From NCBI RefSeq assembly GCF_009827495.1, contig NZ_WTZA01000001.1, forward strand, positions 124,001-188,000: DNA of 64,000 nt, read 5' to 3'. The notes beneath the pieces are model-generated. The model was not told the DNA's origin, made no database searches, and saw only the letters and a program-made list of their open reading frames with translations. The stretch is from Tsuneonella aeria (GTDB taxonomy: Bacteria > Pseudomonadota > Alphaproteobacteria > Sphingomonadales > Sphingomonadaceae). Positions 1 to 14,564 of this stretch are shown one piece after another. The stretch's first letter is position 1, and each line of letters starts with the position of its first letter. Position numbers and translations under genes: made by a program.

Positions 1-881
1 TGGGCGCCGGTGACCGTCACAGTGATGAATTTCTGCGCGCCTTCCCCGTCGCGGACGACCAGGTGCGCCAGTTGCCGGCAGACGTCGTGGAGCGCGGCGG
101 CAAATGCGTCGGCCCCCGCATCGTCGAACCCCGCCAGCGGGGCATTGCCCGCCGCGCCGGTGGCGAATGCCAGCACCGTGTCGCTCGTGGAGGTGTCGCT
201 GTCCACCGTGATGCAGTTGAACGTCGTGTCGCTGGCGGCCGACAGGATCGCTTGCAGGAAGGCAGGCTCCACCGCCGCGTCGGTGAAGATGTAGCCGAGC
301 ATGGTCGCCATGTCGGGCGCGATCATGCCGCTGCCCTTGACGATCCCGATCACGCTCACCGCCGTGCCGCCCACCACTGCGGAGGCGACCGCGCCCTTGG
401 CGAACGTGTCCGTCGTGCCGATCGTGGCCGCCGCGTCCTCCCACGCGCATGGCTGGGCGGCGAAGACCGCCTCCAGCCCGGCGCGCGCCTTGTCCTGCGG
501 CAGGGGCACGCCGATCACGCCGGTGGAGGAAACGAACACCTCGCTGGGCGGGCAGCCGAGGTGCTGGGCGACCTGGGCCATGATCGCCTCCACCGCCTCG
601 CGCCCGCGGTATCCGGTAAAGGCGTTGGAATTGCCCGCGTTCACCACCAGTGCGCGCGCCTGGCCCAGGCGGGCCTGCTCCCGCCCCAGTTCCACTTCGC
701 TCGAACAGCAGACGTTGCGGGTGAACACGCCCGCGACCGCCGTGCCCGGCGCAAGCTCGACATAGGTGAGGTCGCAGCGCCCCCAGTCCTTGTAGCCCGC
801 GCGCGCGATCCGCGGCACCGCGCCCGCGATGGGCGGCATGGGGGGGAAGGGGACGGCCAGTGGCGATGGGGCGGGTGTCAT
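1..881 (-). CDS. argJ: Bifunctional ornithine acetyltransferase/N-acetylglutamate synthase ArgJ (3' end missing)
   Basis: ArgJ moves the acetyl group from N-acetylornithine to glutamate, closing the cyclic arginine pathway in the cytoplasm. Translating the reverse strand from the ATG at 881 gives 293 codons open to the window edge, so the C-terminal part (about a quarter of a ~400-residue protein) lies outside. Visible family signatures are SSTGVIGVPLP, TTDTFAKGA and KGSGMIAPDMATML. In this family the Thr of the MATML stretch is the nucleophile of the self-cleavage that yields alpha and beta chains. Nothing precedes the gene on its strand in the window. The call is firm; whether it is mono- or bifunctional cannot be seen. 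Confidence 0.93.
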   Translation of the reverse strand, partial: MTPAPSPLAVPFPPMPPIAGAVPRIARAGYKDWGRCDLTYVELAPGTAVAGVFTRNVCCSSEVELGREQARLGQARALVVNAGNSNAFTGYRGREAVEAIMAQVAQHLGCPPSEVFVSSTGVIGVPLPQDKARAGLEAVFAAQPCAWEDAAATIGTTDTFAKGAVASAVVGGTAVSVIGIVKGSGMIAPDMATMLGYIFTDAAVEPAFLQAILSAASDTTFNCITVDSDTSTSDTVLAFATGAAGNAPLAGFDDAGADAFAAALHDVCRQLAHLVVRDGEGAQKFITVTVTGA

Positions 882-997
882 GCGCGCCGCCTTAGGTAGC
901 CGATCCGCCGGCGACAATCGTTTCGGTGGGCAAGCGTGCCGCGCGAACGCGCGAAAAGCTAGACGCGCGGCGCGATGCGCCCTATCTGTGGGCGGCA

Positions 998-1270
998 ATG
1001 TTGCGCCGTATTCTCACCTGCCTCGCGCTCATCACCGGGCTCGCCGCCTTCGGCACCCCGGCGGAAGCGCGCATGATGCTCGACAGCGGGCAGCAGGTCG
1101 AAAACACGATGGCCGGGGCACAAGGCGCGCCGACGGCGTCGTGCGTTCCCGCCTCGCAGAAGGCGAGCAGCCAGCTCAAGAGCCGGCCGAGCGGCGACTG
1201 CAAGCGGCGCAAGCCGGTCGTGATCTTCATCCCGACCGTGCAGTTCGGGCCCGACCGCGCGCTGGAATAG
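998..1270 (+). CDS. Small secreted hypothetical protein (90 aa)
   Basis: I do not recognise the family. The protein begins with a signal peptide (MLRRILTCLALITG, then a likely cut after AEA near residue 23), followed by a short mature part with two cysteines and a basic CKRRKP stretch. The ATG at 998 was preferred over an in-frame start at 926 because it puts the hydrophobic segment at the N terminus. It sits alone between divergent argJ and secA, 93 bases before secA. Likely periplasmic; role unknown. Confidence 0.6.
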   Translation: MLRRILTCLALITGLAAFGTPAEARMMLDSGQQVENTMAGAQGAPTASCVPASQKASSQLKSRPSGDCKRRKPVVIFIPTVQFGPDRALE

Positions 1271-1363
1271 CGCGCCCCTTTTTCGCATCCCACCGATTGC
1301 AGTCGCGGGCGCCAGCATGCGCCGCGGCTTCCTGTTTACAGTTCCAGCCGCAGGGCTTTTCCC

Positions 1364-4138
<2,775 letters not shown>

Positions 4139-4288
4139 TCCGCTCCCTCCGGCGGAGACAGGCGCGTCGACGCTTCCTGCCGCCGCTTACGCGCTGACCG
4201 CGCTGCTGCGCGCTTTGGTGCGAATAGCCTGCTGCGCCGGTGGTTACAGGCACTTCGCCTTGGATAGGCAGGCTGACGCCGCCGCGCG

Positions 4289-4314
4289 GCGCACTGGGCT
4301 TGACCGCAGTGCGC
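4289..4314. other. Hairpin in the secA downstream gap
   Basis: The gap 4139-4430 lies between secA and a reverse-strand gene pointing towards it. I see no gene in it. It holds a perfect 8-bp inverted repeat, GCGCACTG and CAGTGCGC, around a 10-base loop. No T-run follows on either side, so it could be a two-way terminator of weak type or just secondary structure. Confidence 0.35.
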
Positions 4315-4430
4315 GCTTAATCGGGGTTTCGGGGCGGTCTGCCCGCCGTCCGCTACGTGATTCGTCGGCTCACATCGGCGCTGACAATCCGGGTCGGGGC
4401 CCGCTTGATGGCAAGCTGACCGGCGCCGGC

Positions 4431-4610
4431 TCAGTCGAAGGGCGCTTCATCCGCATGGACGACTTTTGCCCGGTCGCTGAGGGGGCCGCCCGCGAGCCCT
4501 TCGATATCGTCATCCTCCTGGGCCGGCGGCGCGTCGAAAGCCCCGGACCCCTGGAGATACTTGTATCCGGCGTAACCGAGCGCGCCGAGAGCTGCCAGCC
4601 TGAGAAACAT
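4431..4610 (-). CDS. Small membrane-anchored hypothetical protein (59 aa)
   Basis: This 59-codon gene starts at an ATG with AGGGA seven bases upstream. The protein has one short hydrophobic N-terminal segment (MFLRLAALGALGYAGY), then an acidic tail with QEDDDIEG and PLSDRAKVVHADEAP. I recall small proteins with a similar end (GGPLS, VVHAD) in sphingomonads, but no function is known to me. It lies 27 bases downstream of the zinc-finger-like gene at 4638-4859 on the same strand and is probably co-transcribed with it. Codon use and GC match the neighbours. Confidence 0.6.
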   Translation of the reverse strand: MFLRLAALGALGYAGYKYLQGSGAFDAPPAQEDDDIEGLAGGPLSDRAKVVHADEAPFD

Positions 4611-4637
4611 CGCATAATCCCTGTGTATCAGAACCCG

Positions 4638-4859
4638 TTAAACGGGGCGGCGCGGCAAAAGGTCCGTCGCACGGTGATCGGCATCGGGCAAAGGATCGTG
4701 GACCGGTGCTTCGTGATGGATGACATCGCCCAGCCGGCGCCGGTCAACACGCTGGCCGCAGACGGGGCATATGTGAAATTGTCCTGGTTGCCCGGGCGCC
4801 GGCTCCAGGACCCTGGCGCGGTTGGCGGTTTCGCGCTCGCGGGGCGGGATCGGCACCAT
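4638..4859 (-). CDS. Small zinc-finger-like hypothetical protein (73 aa)
   Basis: A 73-residue protein with a CPVCGQ knuckle at about residues 32-37 followed by a His-rich stretch (DVIHHEAPVHDP), so a single CxxC plus histidines could bind zinc. The ATG at 4859 was chosen because the frame upstream of it looks non-coding; an upstream in-frame start at 5015 would run into the oppositely oriented KTSC gene. The Shine-Dalgarno signal is weak. It is the first gene of a likely pair with 4431-4610. Function unknown. Confidence 0.5.
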   Translation of the reverse strand: MVPIPPRERETANRARVLEPAPGQPGQFHICPVCGQRVDRRRLGDVIHHEAPVHDPLPDADHRATDLLPRRPV

Positions 4860-4981
4860 GGCCGAATCAACCGGAACGCTTGTGGACGGTTCCGGGACCC
4901 GCGGGATTCGCCCTGGCGCGAAACCGATTCGGTTCGCCGCTGAACGTGGAACGGCCGATTCGCCGCGGGCTTTGACCGGGC

Positions 4982-5218
4982 ATGCCCGTCCAGGAATTAC
5001 GTTCTTCATCGGCAATCGACCGCGCGGCCTACAGCCCGGCGAAGCGGGAGCTGAGCATCTGGTTCACCGGCGGGCGGCGCTATATCTATTCCGACGTCCC
5101 CCCGGAATTGTACGACGCGCTGTGCGCGGCGCGATCGGCCGGCCGGTTCGTGAACGACGCGGTCAGGGGTCGCTTCGCCAGCCGCACCGACCCGCCGCGC
5201 CGGCGTTACTTCGACTGA
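4982..5218 (+). CDS. KTSC domain-containing protein
   Basis: The 78-residue product is nearly all one KTSC domain (named after lysyl-tRNA synthetase C-terminal-like). It shows the family pattern: SSAIDRAAYSP, then the beta-hairpin ELSIWFTGGRRYIYSDVPPE, then a helix and RFVNDAVRGRF. These small domains are thought to bind nucleic acid, but no precise role is established. It is divergent from the 4638-4859 gene (122 bases between) and convergent with the DUF2939 gene 26 bases on. Confidence 0.8.
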   Translation: MPVQELRSSSAIDRAAYSPAKRELSIWFTGGRRYIYSDVPPELYDALCAARSAGRFVNDAVRGRFASRTDPPRRRYFD

Positions 5219-5244
5219 CGGTCAGGCAGCGCGGCGCGCGCCGT

Positions 5245-5805
5245 TTACTGGCCCAGCCCTTCGGCCGGCAGTTCAAGGCCGGACAGCTTCCAGCCGAGAC
5301 CATCGCGCTCGAACACGAGGCTGGGGGCAGGCCCCCCGTCCGGTGTGACAGGCGTCGCGGTAAAGCGATCGAAGCCGTCGCGATCGACCGTCCAGTCGAC
5401 GGGCTGGCGGTCCGCCGCGCCATCCGCCGGTGCCGGTGCCGGTGACTGGCCGGGACGCTGCATCCGGCCTTCCGCGATCATCGCCGACATGCCTTCGGGG
5501 GTTACGAAGCCTTCCACCATCCCGTAGACCATGCCCATGGCCAGCATCGCCCCCAATGCACCGAAGGGGTTGTCCTTCATCTCGGGCCTGGCGAGTTCGG
5601 TGGCCATCGCTGCGCGGAGCTGCGTCTTCAGCGATTCGCGAACCTTGGGAAAATCGATCCGATCCTCCAGCGCGGCGGCGTCCCCGCTTTCCGCGGCGGA
5701 TTTGAGCTGGCTCATCGCATAGGCGGGCGAGGCGAAATACCACGCGACGCCGGCAAGCACGATGGCCACCACGGCCACGGCGGCCAGCAACTTGTTTCGG
5801 TTCAT
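5245..5805 (-). CDS. DUF2939 domain membrane-anchored protein
   Basis: A 186-residue protein with one N-terminal membrane anchor (LLAAVAVVAIVLAGVAWYF) followed by the DUF2939 signature: ASPAYAMSQLKSAAESGDAAAL, then DRIDFPKVRESLKTQL. The C-terminal half is a small beta-rich region ending LGWKLSGLELP. The bulk should be periplasmic. The family is common in Proteobacteria but its function is not known. The ATG at 5805 is followed at once by the anchor, which supports the start. It is a single gene, downstream of tRNA-Asn on the same strand. Confidence 0.78.
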   Translation of the reverse strand: MNRNKLLAAVAVVAIVLAGVAWYFASPAYAMSQLKSAAESGDAAALEDRIDFPKVRESLKTQLRAAMATELARPEMKDNPFGALGAMLAMGMVYGMVEGFVTPEGMSAMIAEGRMQRPGQSPAPAPADGAADRQPVDWTVDRDGFDRFTATPVTPDGGPAPSLVFERDGLGWKLSGLELPAEGLGQ

Positions 5806-5861
5806 CGGTTCCCCCCTGACAATCGCGTCACGGTAACAGGAACGGGGTGGGCTGCGCTACT

Positions 5862-5889
5862 CCCCGCCGCACCATCCAGCGCGGCGGGG
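5862..5889 (-). terminator. Hairpin downstream of tRNA-Asn
   Basis: A perfect 9-bp inverted repeat, CCCCGCCGC and GCGGCGGGG, with a 10-base loop, lies between tRNA-Asn and the DUF2939 gene. On the reverse strand it is about 100 bases past the tRNA 3' end and could end that transcript. There is no T-run, so it is only terminator-like. Confidence 0.35.
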
Positions 5890-5986
5890 CGCAAGCCGAA
5901 ACTCAGACCAGCGGGTTGAGGGGCCAGTGAACGGGGGCAGCGGCCAACGCCCTGTCCCTATCCCGCGCTAAGTCGCTGGTTTTAAA

Positions 5987-6061
5987 TGGCTCCCCGAGTT
6001 GGATTCGAACCAACGACCAAGTGATTAACAGTCACCTACTCTACCGCTGAGCTATCGGGGA
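5987..6061 (-). tRNA. tRNA-Asn (anticodon GTT)
   Basis: On the reverse strand the acceptor TCCCCGA at 6061-6055 pairs with TCGGGGA at the 3' end, followed by discriminator G and an encoded CCA (5989-5987). The D arm GCTCAGCGGTAGAG, the anticodon arm TGACTGTTAATCACT with GTT in the loop, and the T arm with GGTTCGAATCC are all intact. The total is 75 bases including CCA, with the short variable loop of a class I tRNA. All codon-defining features indicate Asn. Confidence 0.96.
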
Positions 6062-6084
6062 GCAGCCGGATCGGCAGGAGCGCG

Positions 6085-6113
6085 CCTATATGGGGGCGCA
6101 TGGGCCTTGGCAA
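6085..6113 (-). promoter_or_regulatory. Sigma70-type promoter for tRNA-Asn
   Basis: Reading the reverse strand, TTGCCA (6113-6108, 5 of 6 matches to the -35 consensus) is followed after exactly 17 bases by TATAGG (6090-6085, 4 of 6 matches to the -10). Transcription would start near 6078, leaving about 17 bases before the mature tRNA 5' end at 6061. The -35 lies just past the stop codon of nadK. Confidence 0.6.
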
Positions 6114-6115
6114 GC

Positions 6116-6901
6116 CTATACCGCGAACTGTTCAGCGACGATCCGGTCGTCCAGCGCGTGACCGGGATCGAACAGCAGCATGAGCTGGTCTTCGCGGGCG
6201 ATTTCGATGTGGACTTCGGCCACGTCGCGGAATTCGCGCTGGTCGGCGACGACTGAAACGGGGCGCTTTGCAGGCTCCTTCACCCTGAATGTCACCCGGC
6301 TGCGTTCGGGCAGAACCGCGCCCGACCAGCGGCGCGGGCGGAAGGGGCTGATCGGCGTCAGCGCTAGGAGCTGCGAATCGAGCGGCAGGATCGGGCCGTT
6401 GGCCGAGAGGTTGTAGGCGGTGGAGCCGGCCGGTGTCGCCAGCAGCACGCCGTCGCACACCAGCTCTTTCAGGCGCACCTTGCCGTCGAGGGCGATCTCG
6501 ATCTTGGCCGTCTGGCGGGTTTCGCGCAGCAGCGACACTTCGTTGATGGCGCAGGCCACGTGGCGCGTGCCGTCCTGCGCGATCGCTTCCATCCGCAGGG
6601 GCGCGATGGCGAACGGCCTGGCCTTGAGCAGCCGTTCGGCCACTTTTGCCGCGGGGCGGTGGCGGTTCATCAGGAAGCCCACGGTGCCGCAGTTCATGCC
6701 GTATGTCGGGATGACCCGCCCGGCATCGAGCATATGGTGCAGCGTCTGCAGCATGAACCCGTCGCCGCCCAGGACGATGGCCGCTTCGGCATGGTCGAAC
6801 GATACGAAATCGAAATGGGCGCGCAGGTCGGCCGCCGCTTCCTGCGCCCGGTCCGTCGGCGAGACGAGCATGGCGAGGCGTGTGACATCGATGCCGCTCA
6901 C
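6116..6901 (-). CDS. nadK: NAD kinase
   Basis: NAD kinase phosphorylates NAD to NADP in the cytoplasm using ATP. The 261-residue product shows the catalytic GGDG at 45-48 and the NE pair at 120-121 (INEVSLLRE), followed by the DGVLLATPAGSTAYNLSANGP segment that lines the nucleotide site. I chose the GTG at 6901 because GGGAAGGA precedes it by five bases; the longer in-frame form from 6934 lacks such a site. It ends 54 bases before tRNA-Asn on the same strand. It is divergent from the EAL-domain gene. Confidence 0.94.
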   Translation of the reverse strand: MSGIDVTRLAMLVSPTDRAQEAAADLRAHFDFVSFDHAEAAIVLGGDGFMLQTLHHMLDAGRVIPTYGMNCGTVGFLMNRHRPAAKVAERLLKARPFAIAPLRMEAIAQDGTRHVACAINEVSLLRETRQTAKIEIALDGKVRLKELVCDGVLLATPAGSTAYNLSANGPILPLDSQLLALTPISPFRPRRWSGAVLPERSRVTFRVKEPAKRPVSVVADQREFRDVAEVHIEIAREDQLMLLFDPGHALDDRIVAEQFAV

Positions 6902-7017
6902 GCGCGTCCTTCCCACATTGCGACGGTCGCGCACTGGCTAGAGGCGCGTGTCCCATTTGGCAACGCGGGCGTTCGTCCCGGGTGTGCCGGGCGCGGATCG
7001 CGGCTAGCGCGCGGGTT

Positions 7018-8325
7018 ATGCCGAGCTTCCCCCAGACGATCGAGATACGCCGCGACGCGCTGACGGGACTTGCCGATGGGGCGACGCTGACCGACACGCT
7101 CGATGGATGGAGCGTCGCGCCGGGCGAACGATCGTCCGGGGTGCACGCCATGCTGATCGGGCTCAGCCGGTTCGACAGCGTCAATCTCGCTTATGGCGAG
7201 GCGGCGGGCGATGGCGCGCTGGTCGAGGTTGCCCGGCGCCTGCTGCATCTCGCCACCGACGAGCTGGAGCGGCGCGACTGGGTCGCCGCACGGATCGGCG
7301 GTGGCACCTTTGCGCTTGTCGCGCGCCAGTCGATGAGCCGGGAGCGGTGGCACTGGCTTGGCGAGGCACTGGCCGAGGCGGTCGCGGCGCCGATCCCGGC
7401 GGTGGATGGCGCCGGGACGGTGCGGCTGTGGCCGCGCGTGGCGCTGGTGCGGGTCCTTCCGGGTGAGCGGGCCGGCCACGTGCTCGACAGCCTCGCCGCG
7501 ACGTTGGAGCGGGCGCAGGACCGCGCGGGTGCGCGCCTGGCCTGGGCGGATCGCGCCCCGTGCCCGCCTGGTGTGCGCGCCGCGCAGCTCGACGCGGATC
7601 TCCTCGCGGCGATCGACCGCGACGAGATCGAGATCGTGTTCCAGCCCCAGTTCGCGCTGCCCGGCGGCGGGCTGATCGGGGCCGAGGCACTGGCGCGCTG
7701 GCGGCATCCCACCCTTGGTACGATGGGGGCAAGCGCGCTGTTTTCCATCGCGCGGCGGGCGGATCATGTCGCGGCCCTGTCGCGCCACATCGCCGAACGC
7801 GCGCTGTCCGCGGCGGCCGCCTGGCCCGGGGGCTTGCGCCTGTCGCTCAACATCACGCCGGACGATCTGGCCGCGAACGGGTTCGCCGCGCAGTTCGCCG
7901 CGATCGTGAGCCGTAGCGGCTTCGATCCGGCACGGCTGACGCTCGAGATCACCGAACAGGTGCTGCTCGGCAACCTGGAGGATGTCGGCGCCACGCTGGG
8001 CGCGCTGAAGGGCGCCGGGATGCAGATCGCGCTCGACGACTTCGGCGGCGGCTTCTGCAATTTTCGCTACCTCAAGCTGCTTCCGCTCGACCGGATCAAG
8101 CTCGACCGGTCGATGATCGACGGGATCGAAGTCGACCAGCGCGACCGGGCGGTGCTGCGCGCCATTGTCGCGCTGGCAACCACGCTGGGGCTGGAAGTGG
8201 TTGCCGAGGGGATCGAAACGGAGGCGCAGCGGCGGGCCGTGGCGGACGAAGGTTGCACCGCGTTCCAGGGCTTCCTTGCAGCTAGGCCCCTGTCCCCGGG
8301 CGATTTCCTCGCATTCGCGCGGTGA
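7018..8325 (+). CDS. EAL-domain protein with degenerate GGDEF domain
   Basis: A 435-residue soluble protein. Residues about 10-175 form a GGDEF-like domain in which the signature is GGGTF (94-98) instead of GG[DE]EF, so cyclase activity is unlikely. Residues about 195-435 form an EAL domain with EAL at 223-225, the LSLNIT asparagine, LEITE, DDFGGG, the KLDRS lysine, AEGIE and the FQGF glutamine. The metal and catalytic residues of c-di-GMP phosphodiesterases thus look intact. No membrane or sensory domain precedes them. The ATG at 7018 was preferred to an upstream in-frame start at 6982. It probably hydrolyses c-di-GMP, with the N-terminal part regulatory. Confidence 0.85.
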   Translation: MPSFPQTIEIRRDALTGLADGATLTDTLDGWSVAPGERSSGVHAMLIGLSRFDSVNLAYGEAAGDGALVEVARRLLHLATDELERRDWVAARIGGGTFALVARQSMSRERWHWLGEALAEAVAAPIPAVDGAGTVRLWPRVALVRVLPGERAGHVLDSLAATLERAQDRAGARLAWADRAPCPPGVRAAQLDADLLAAIDRDEIEIVFQPQFALPGGGLIGAEALARWRHPTLGTMGASALFSIARRADHVAALSRHIAERALSAAAAWPGGLRLSLNITPDDLAANGFAAQFAAIVSRSGFDPARLTLEITEQVLLGNLEDVGATLGALKGAGMQIALDDFGGGFCNFRYLKLLPLDRIKLDRSMIDGIEVDQRDRAVLRAIVALATTLGLEVVAEGIETEAQRRAVADEGCTAFQGFLAARPLSPGDFLAFAR

Positions 8326-8374
8326 TGCGCGCACCCCGTGACGGCGGCATCCGAGTGGGCTAGAGCACGGGGGC

Positions 8375-10065
8375 ATGCTCGCGCGCCTGTCCATCCGCAA
8401 TATCGTGCTGATCGAGGCACTCGACCTCGATTTCTCGAACGGCCTGGGCGTGCTCACGGGGGAGACGGGCGCGGGCAAGTCGATCCTGCTGGACGCGCTC
8501 GGTCTCGTGCTGGGCAACCGTGCCGACGCCGGCCTGGTCCGGGCGGGCGAGGAAAAGGCGAGCGTTTCCGCCACGTTCGATTTCCCCGTCCTTCCGCGGG
8601 CCGTGACCGAGGCGCTGTCGGATGCCGATATCGAGATCGAGACGGGCGAACCGCTGATCCTGCGCCGCGCGCTGAAGGCGGACGGCGGCAGCAAGGCGTT
8701 CGTCAACGACCAGCCCGTCGGGGTGGCCCTGCTGCGCGAGTTGGCACCGGCGCTGGTGGAACTGCACGGCCAGCATGACGATCGCGGACTTGCCAATCCG
8801 CGCGGGCACCGGGCCTTGCTCGACCGCTTTGCCGGAGGGGATGCCGCCGGGGTCGCCGATGCCTGGACCGCCTGGCGCGCGGCGGAGGATCGGCTCGCGG
8901 AGGCGCGGGCGAGCGTCGCGGCGGCCCAGGCCGACCAGGACCTGCTGATCGCCCACCTCGCCGAACTGACCGCGCTTGAGCCGCAAGCGGGGGAAGAAGC
9001 GCGCCTGGCTGAGGCGCGGGCCGGGATGCAGAAGGGGGAACGCCTGTCGGGCGATCTCGCGGAACTGCGCCACATCTGGGAAGGTTCGGACTCACCCCTT
9101 GCCGCCCTGCGCGTCGCGGCCCGCCGGCTCGACCGGATCGCGCCGGAACATCCGTTGCTGGCAGAGGCCCTCGCCGCCCTCGACCGCGCCGTGATCGAAG
9201 CGGGGGAGGCGGAGGACAAGCTGGCCGCCGCGGGCGAGGCGCTGGTCCACGATCCGCTGGCGCTGGAACGCGCGGAGACACGACTGTTCGACCTGCGCGC
9301 CATCGCCCGCAAGCACCGCTGCGAAGTGGACGAACTGCCCGACCGGATGCGCGCGTTCCGCAGCCAGCTCGACGCGATCGAGGGCGGCGAGGCTGAGCTC
9401 GATTCGTTGCAGGCCGCCGCCCGCACCGCCGGCGACCGGTATCGCGAACGCGCGCGTGCACTGCATGGCCTGCGCGCTGAGGCCGCGGCGCGCCTTGATG
9501 CGGCAGTGAAGGGGGAACTGGCGCCGCTCAAGCTGGACGCCGCCCGTTTCCGCACCGCGGTCACCGAACTTTCCGAAGAACGCTGGGGCCCGCACGGTAT
9601 CGATTCGGTCGAATTCCTGATCGCCACCAATCCCGGCGCCGATTTCGCGCCGCTCAACAAGATCGCCAGCGGCGGCGAGCTCAGCCGGTTCATCCTGGCG
9701 CTGAAGGTGGCGCTGGCGGAAAGCGGCGGGGCGGCGACGATGATCTTCGACGAGATCGACCGCGGCGTCGGCGGCGCGGTGGCAAGCGCGATCGGCGAGC
9801 GGCTGGCGCGCCTGGCCGGCCAAGAATCGGGCCATGAAGCGGGCGGGGGCGGGCAGGTGCTGGTCGTAACCCACAGCCCCCAGGTCGCGGCACGCGGGCG
9901 CGCGCACTACGTCATTCACAAGTCGAGCGACGGCACCGTCACGCGCACCTCGGTGGCCCTGCTCGACGCGGCGGCCCGGCAGGAGGAGATCGCCCGCATG
10001 CTGTCCGGCGCGGAAGTGACGCCCGAGGCACGCGCCCAGGCCGACCGGCTGCTGGAAGGCGTGTA

Positions 10066-10066
<1 letters not shown>
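8375..10066 (+). CDS. recN: DNA repair protein RecN
   Basis: RecN is an SMC-like ATPase that helps recombinational repair of double-strand breaks. The 563-residue product starts MLARLSIRNIVLIE, has Walker A GETGAGKS at 29-36, an alanine-, glutamate- and arginine-rich coiled-coil middle, then the ABC signature region IASGGELSRF, Walker B TMIFDEIDRGVGG and a His-switch (VVTHSPQVAARG). No LexA-like box is evident in the 49 bases upstream. The gene overlaps the next by one base (TAATG), and ligA follows that, forming a repair-linked operon. Confidence 0.96.
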
Positions 10067-13658
<3,592 letters not shown>

Positions 13659-13686
<28 letters not shown>

Positions 13687-14564
13687 AGGATCGACCAGTC
13701 GCCTTTGACGATGCGCGCGGCGAGGCGGAAGCCGGCACGGCGGTATGCGGCGCGCACGCCGGCCTCCTGAGTCGTCAGCAGCCCGGCGAGGAGCACGTGT
13801 CCGCCCGGCACCACAGATTTCGCGAAGTCGCGCGAAAGCGCCTCGAGCGGCCCCGCGAGGATGTTGGCGATGAGGAGATCGTAAGGCCCGCGCGCCCGGA
13901 GCAGCGGGTCCGCCATGCCGTCGGCCACCACCATCGTCACCGCGCCCGGCCCGGCGCCCAGCGTCACCCCGTTGGCGGCCGCGTTCGCTTCCACCACGCT
14001 GGTGCAGATCGGATCGATATCGCTCGCGGTCGCGATGGCGCGGGGCCACAGGGCGAGGGCGGCGAAAGCGAGCAGGCCAGTGCCCGTGCCAATGTCCGCG
14101 AGGTTGCGGGCATGCACCCCGCGCCGCTTCATCGCCGCCAGCATGGTGAGGCAGCCGGCGGTGGTGGCGTGATGGCCGGTGCCGAACGCCTGGCTTGCCG
14201 GGATCGCGAAGTCGATCGTCCCGGCCTCGGCCGCGAAGTCCGGCGTGCGGACGCGGAACGGCCCGGCGACGATCGGCTCCAGCCCGGCCTGGCTCAGGGT
14301 CAGCCAGTCCTGCTGTTCCAGCTTGGTCACGGCGAATTTCGGCGGTTTCCGGCTGAACAGTGCGGCGATACGCTCCATGTCCGCTTTGGAAGGAGGGCGG
14401 GGGAGGTACGCCTCGATGAACCAGTCCTCCGGCCGGTCGTCGGCGATCTCCATGCCGACCAGCCCCCAGTCCAAGGGCCAGCTCGCGTCATCCTCGTGCG
14501 CCAGCAAGGCCGCGCGCGCGATCTCGCGCGGGACTTCGGCGCGCACGGTCCAGCAATCAGCCAC
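13659..14564 (-). CDS. prmA: Ribosomal protein L11 methyltransferase PrmA
   Basis: PrmA trimethylates ribosomal protein L11 with S-adenosylmethionine. The 301-residue product has the N-terminal substrate-recognition domain, the linker motif PASQAFGTGHHATT, SAM motif I LADIGTGTGLLA, and the DLLIANILAGPL motif typical of the family. I chose the GTG at 14564 because AAGGAAGG lies five bases before it; a longer in-frame start at 14795 would run through the lactamase gene. It overlaps that gene by eight bases and the next by 28, so translation is probably coupled. Confidence 0.93.

Noticed and set aside
8334..8372. CCCCGTG and CACGGGG repeat before recN
   Set aside because: Only 7 bp with a 25-base loop and no T-run; too weak to call a terminator.
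6898..9693. 931-codon reverse-strand frame across the EAL gene and recN
   Set aside because: Low-complexity Ser/Arg/Ala sequence antisense to two clear genes; no motif or ribosome site.
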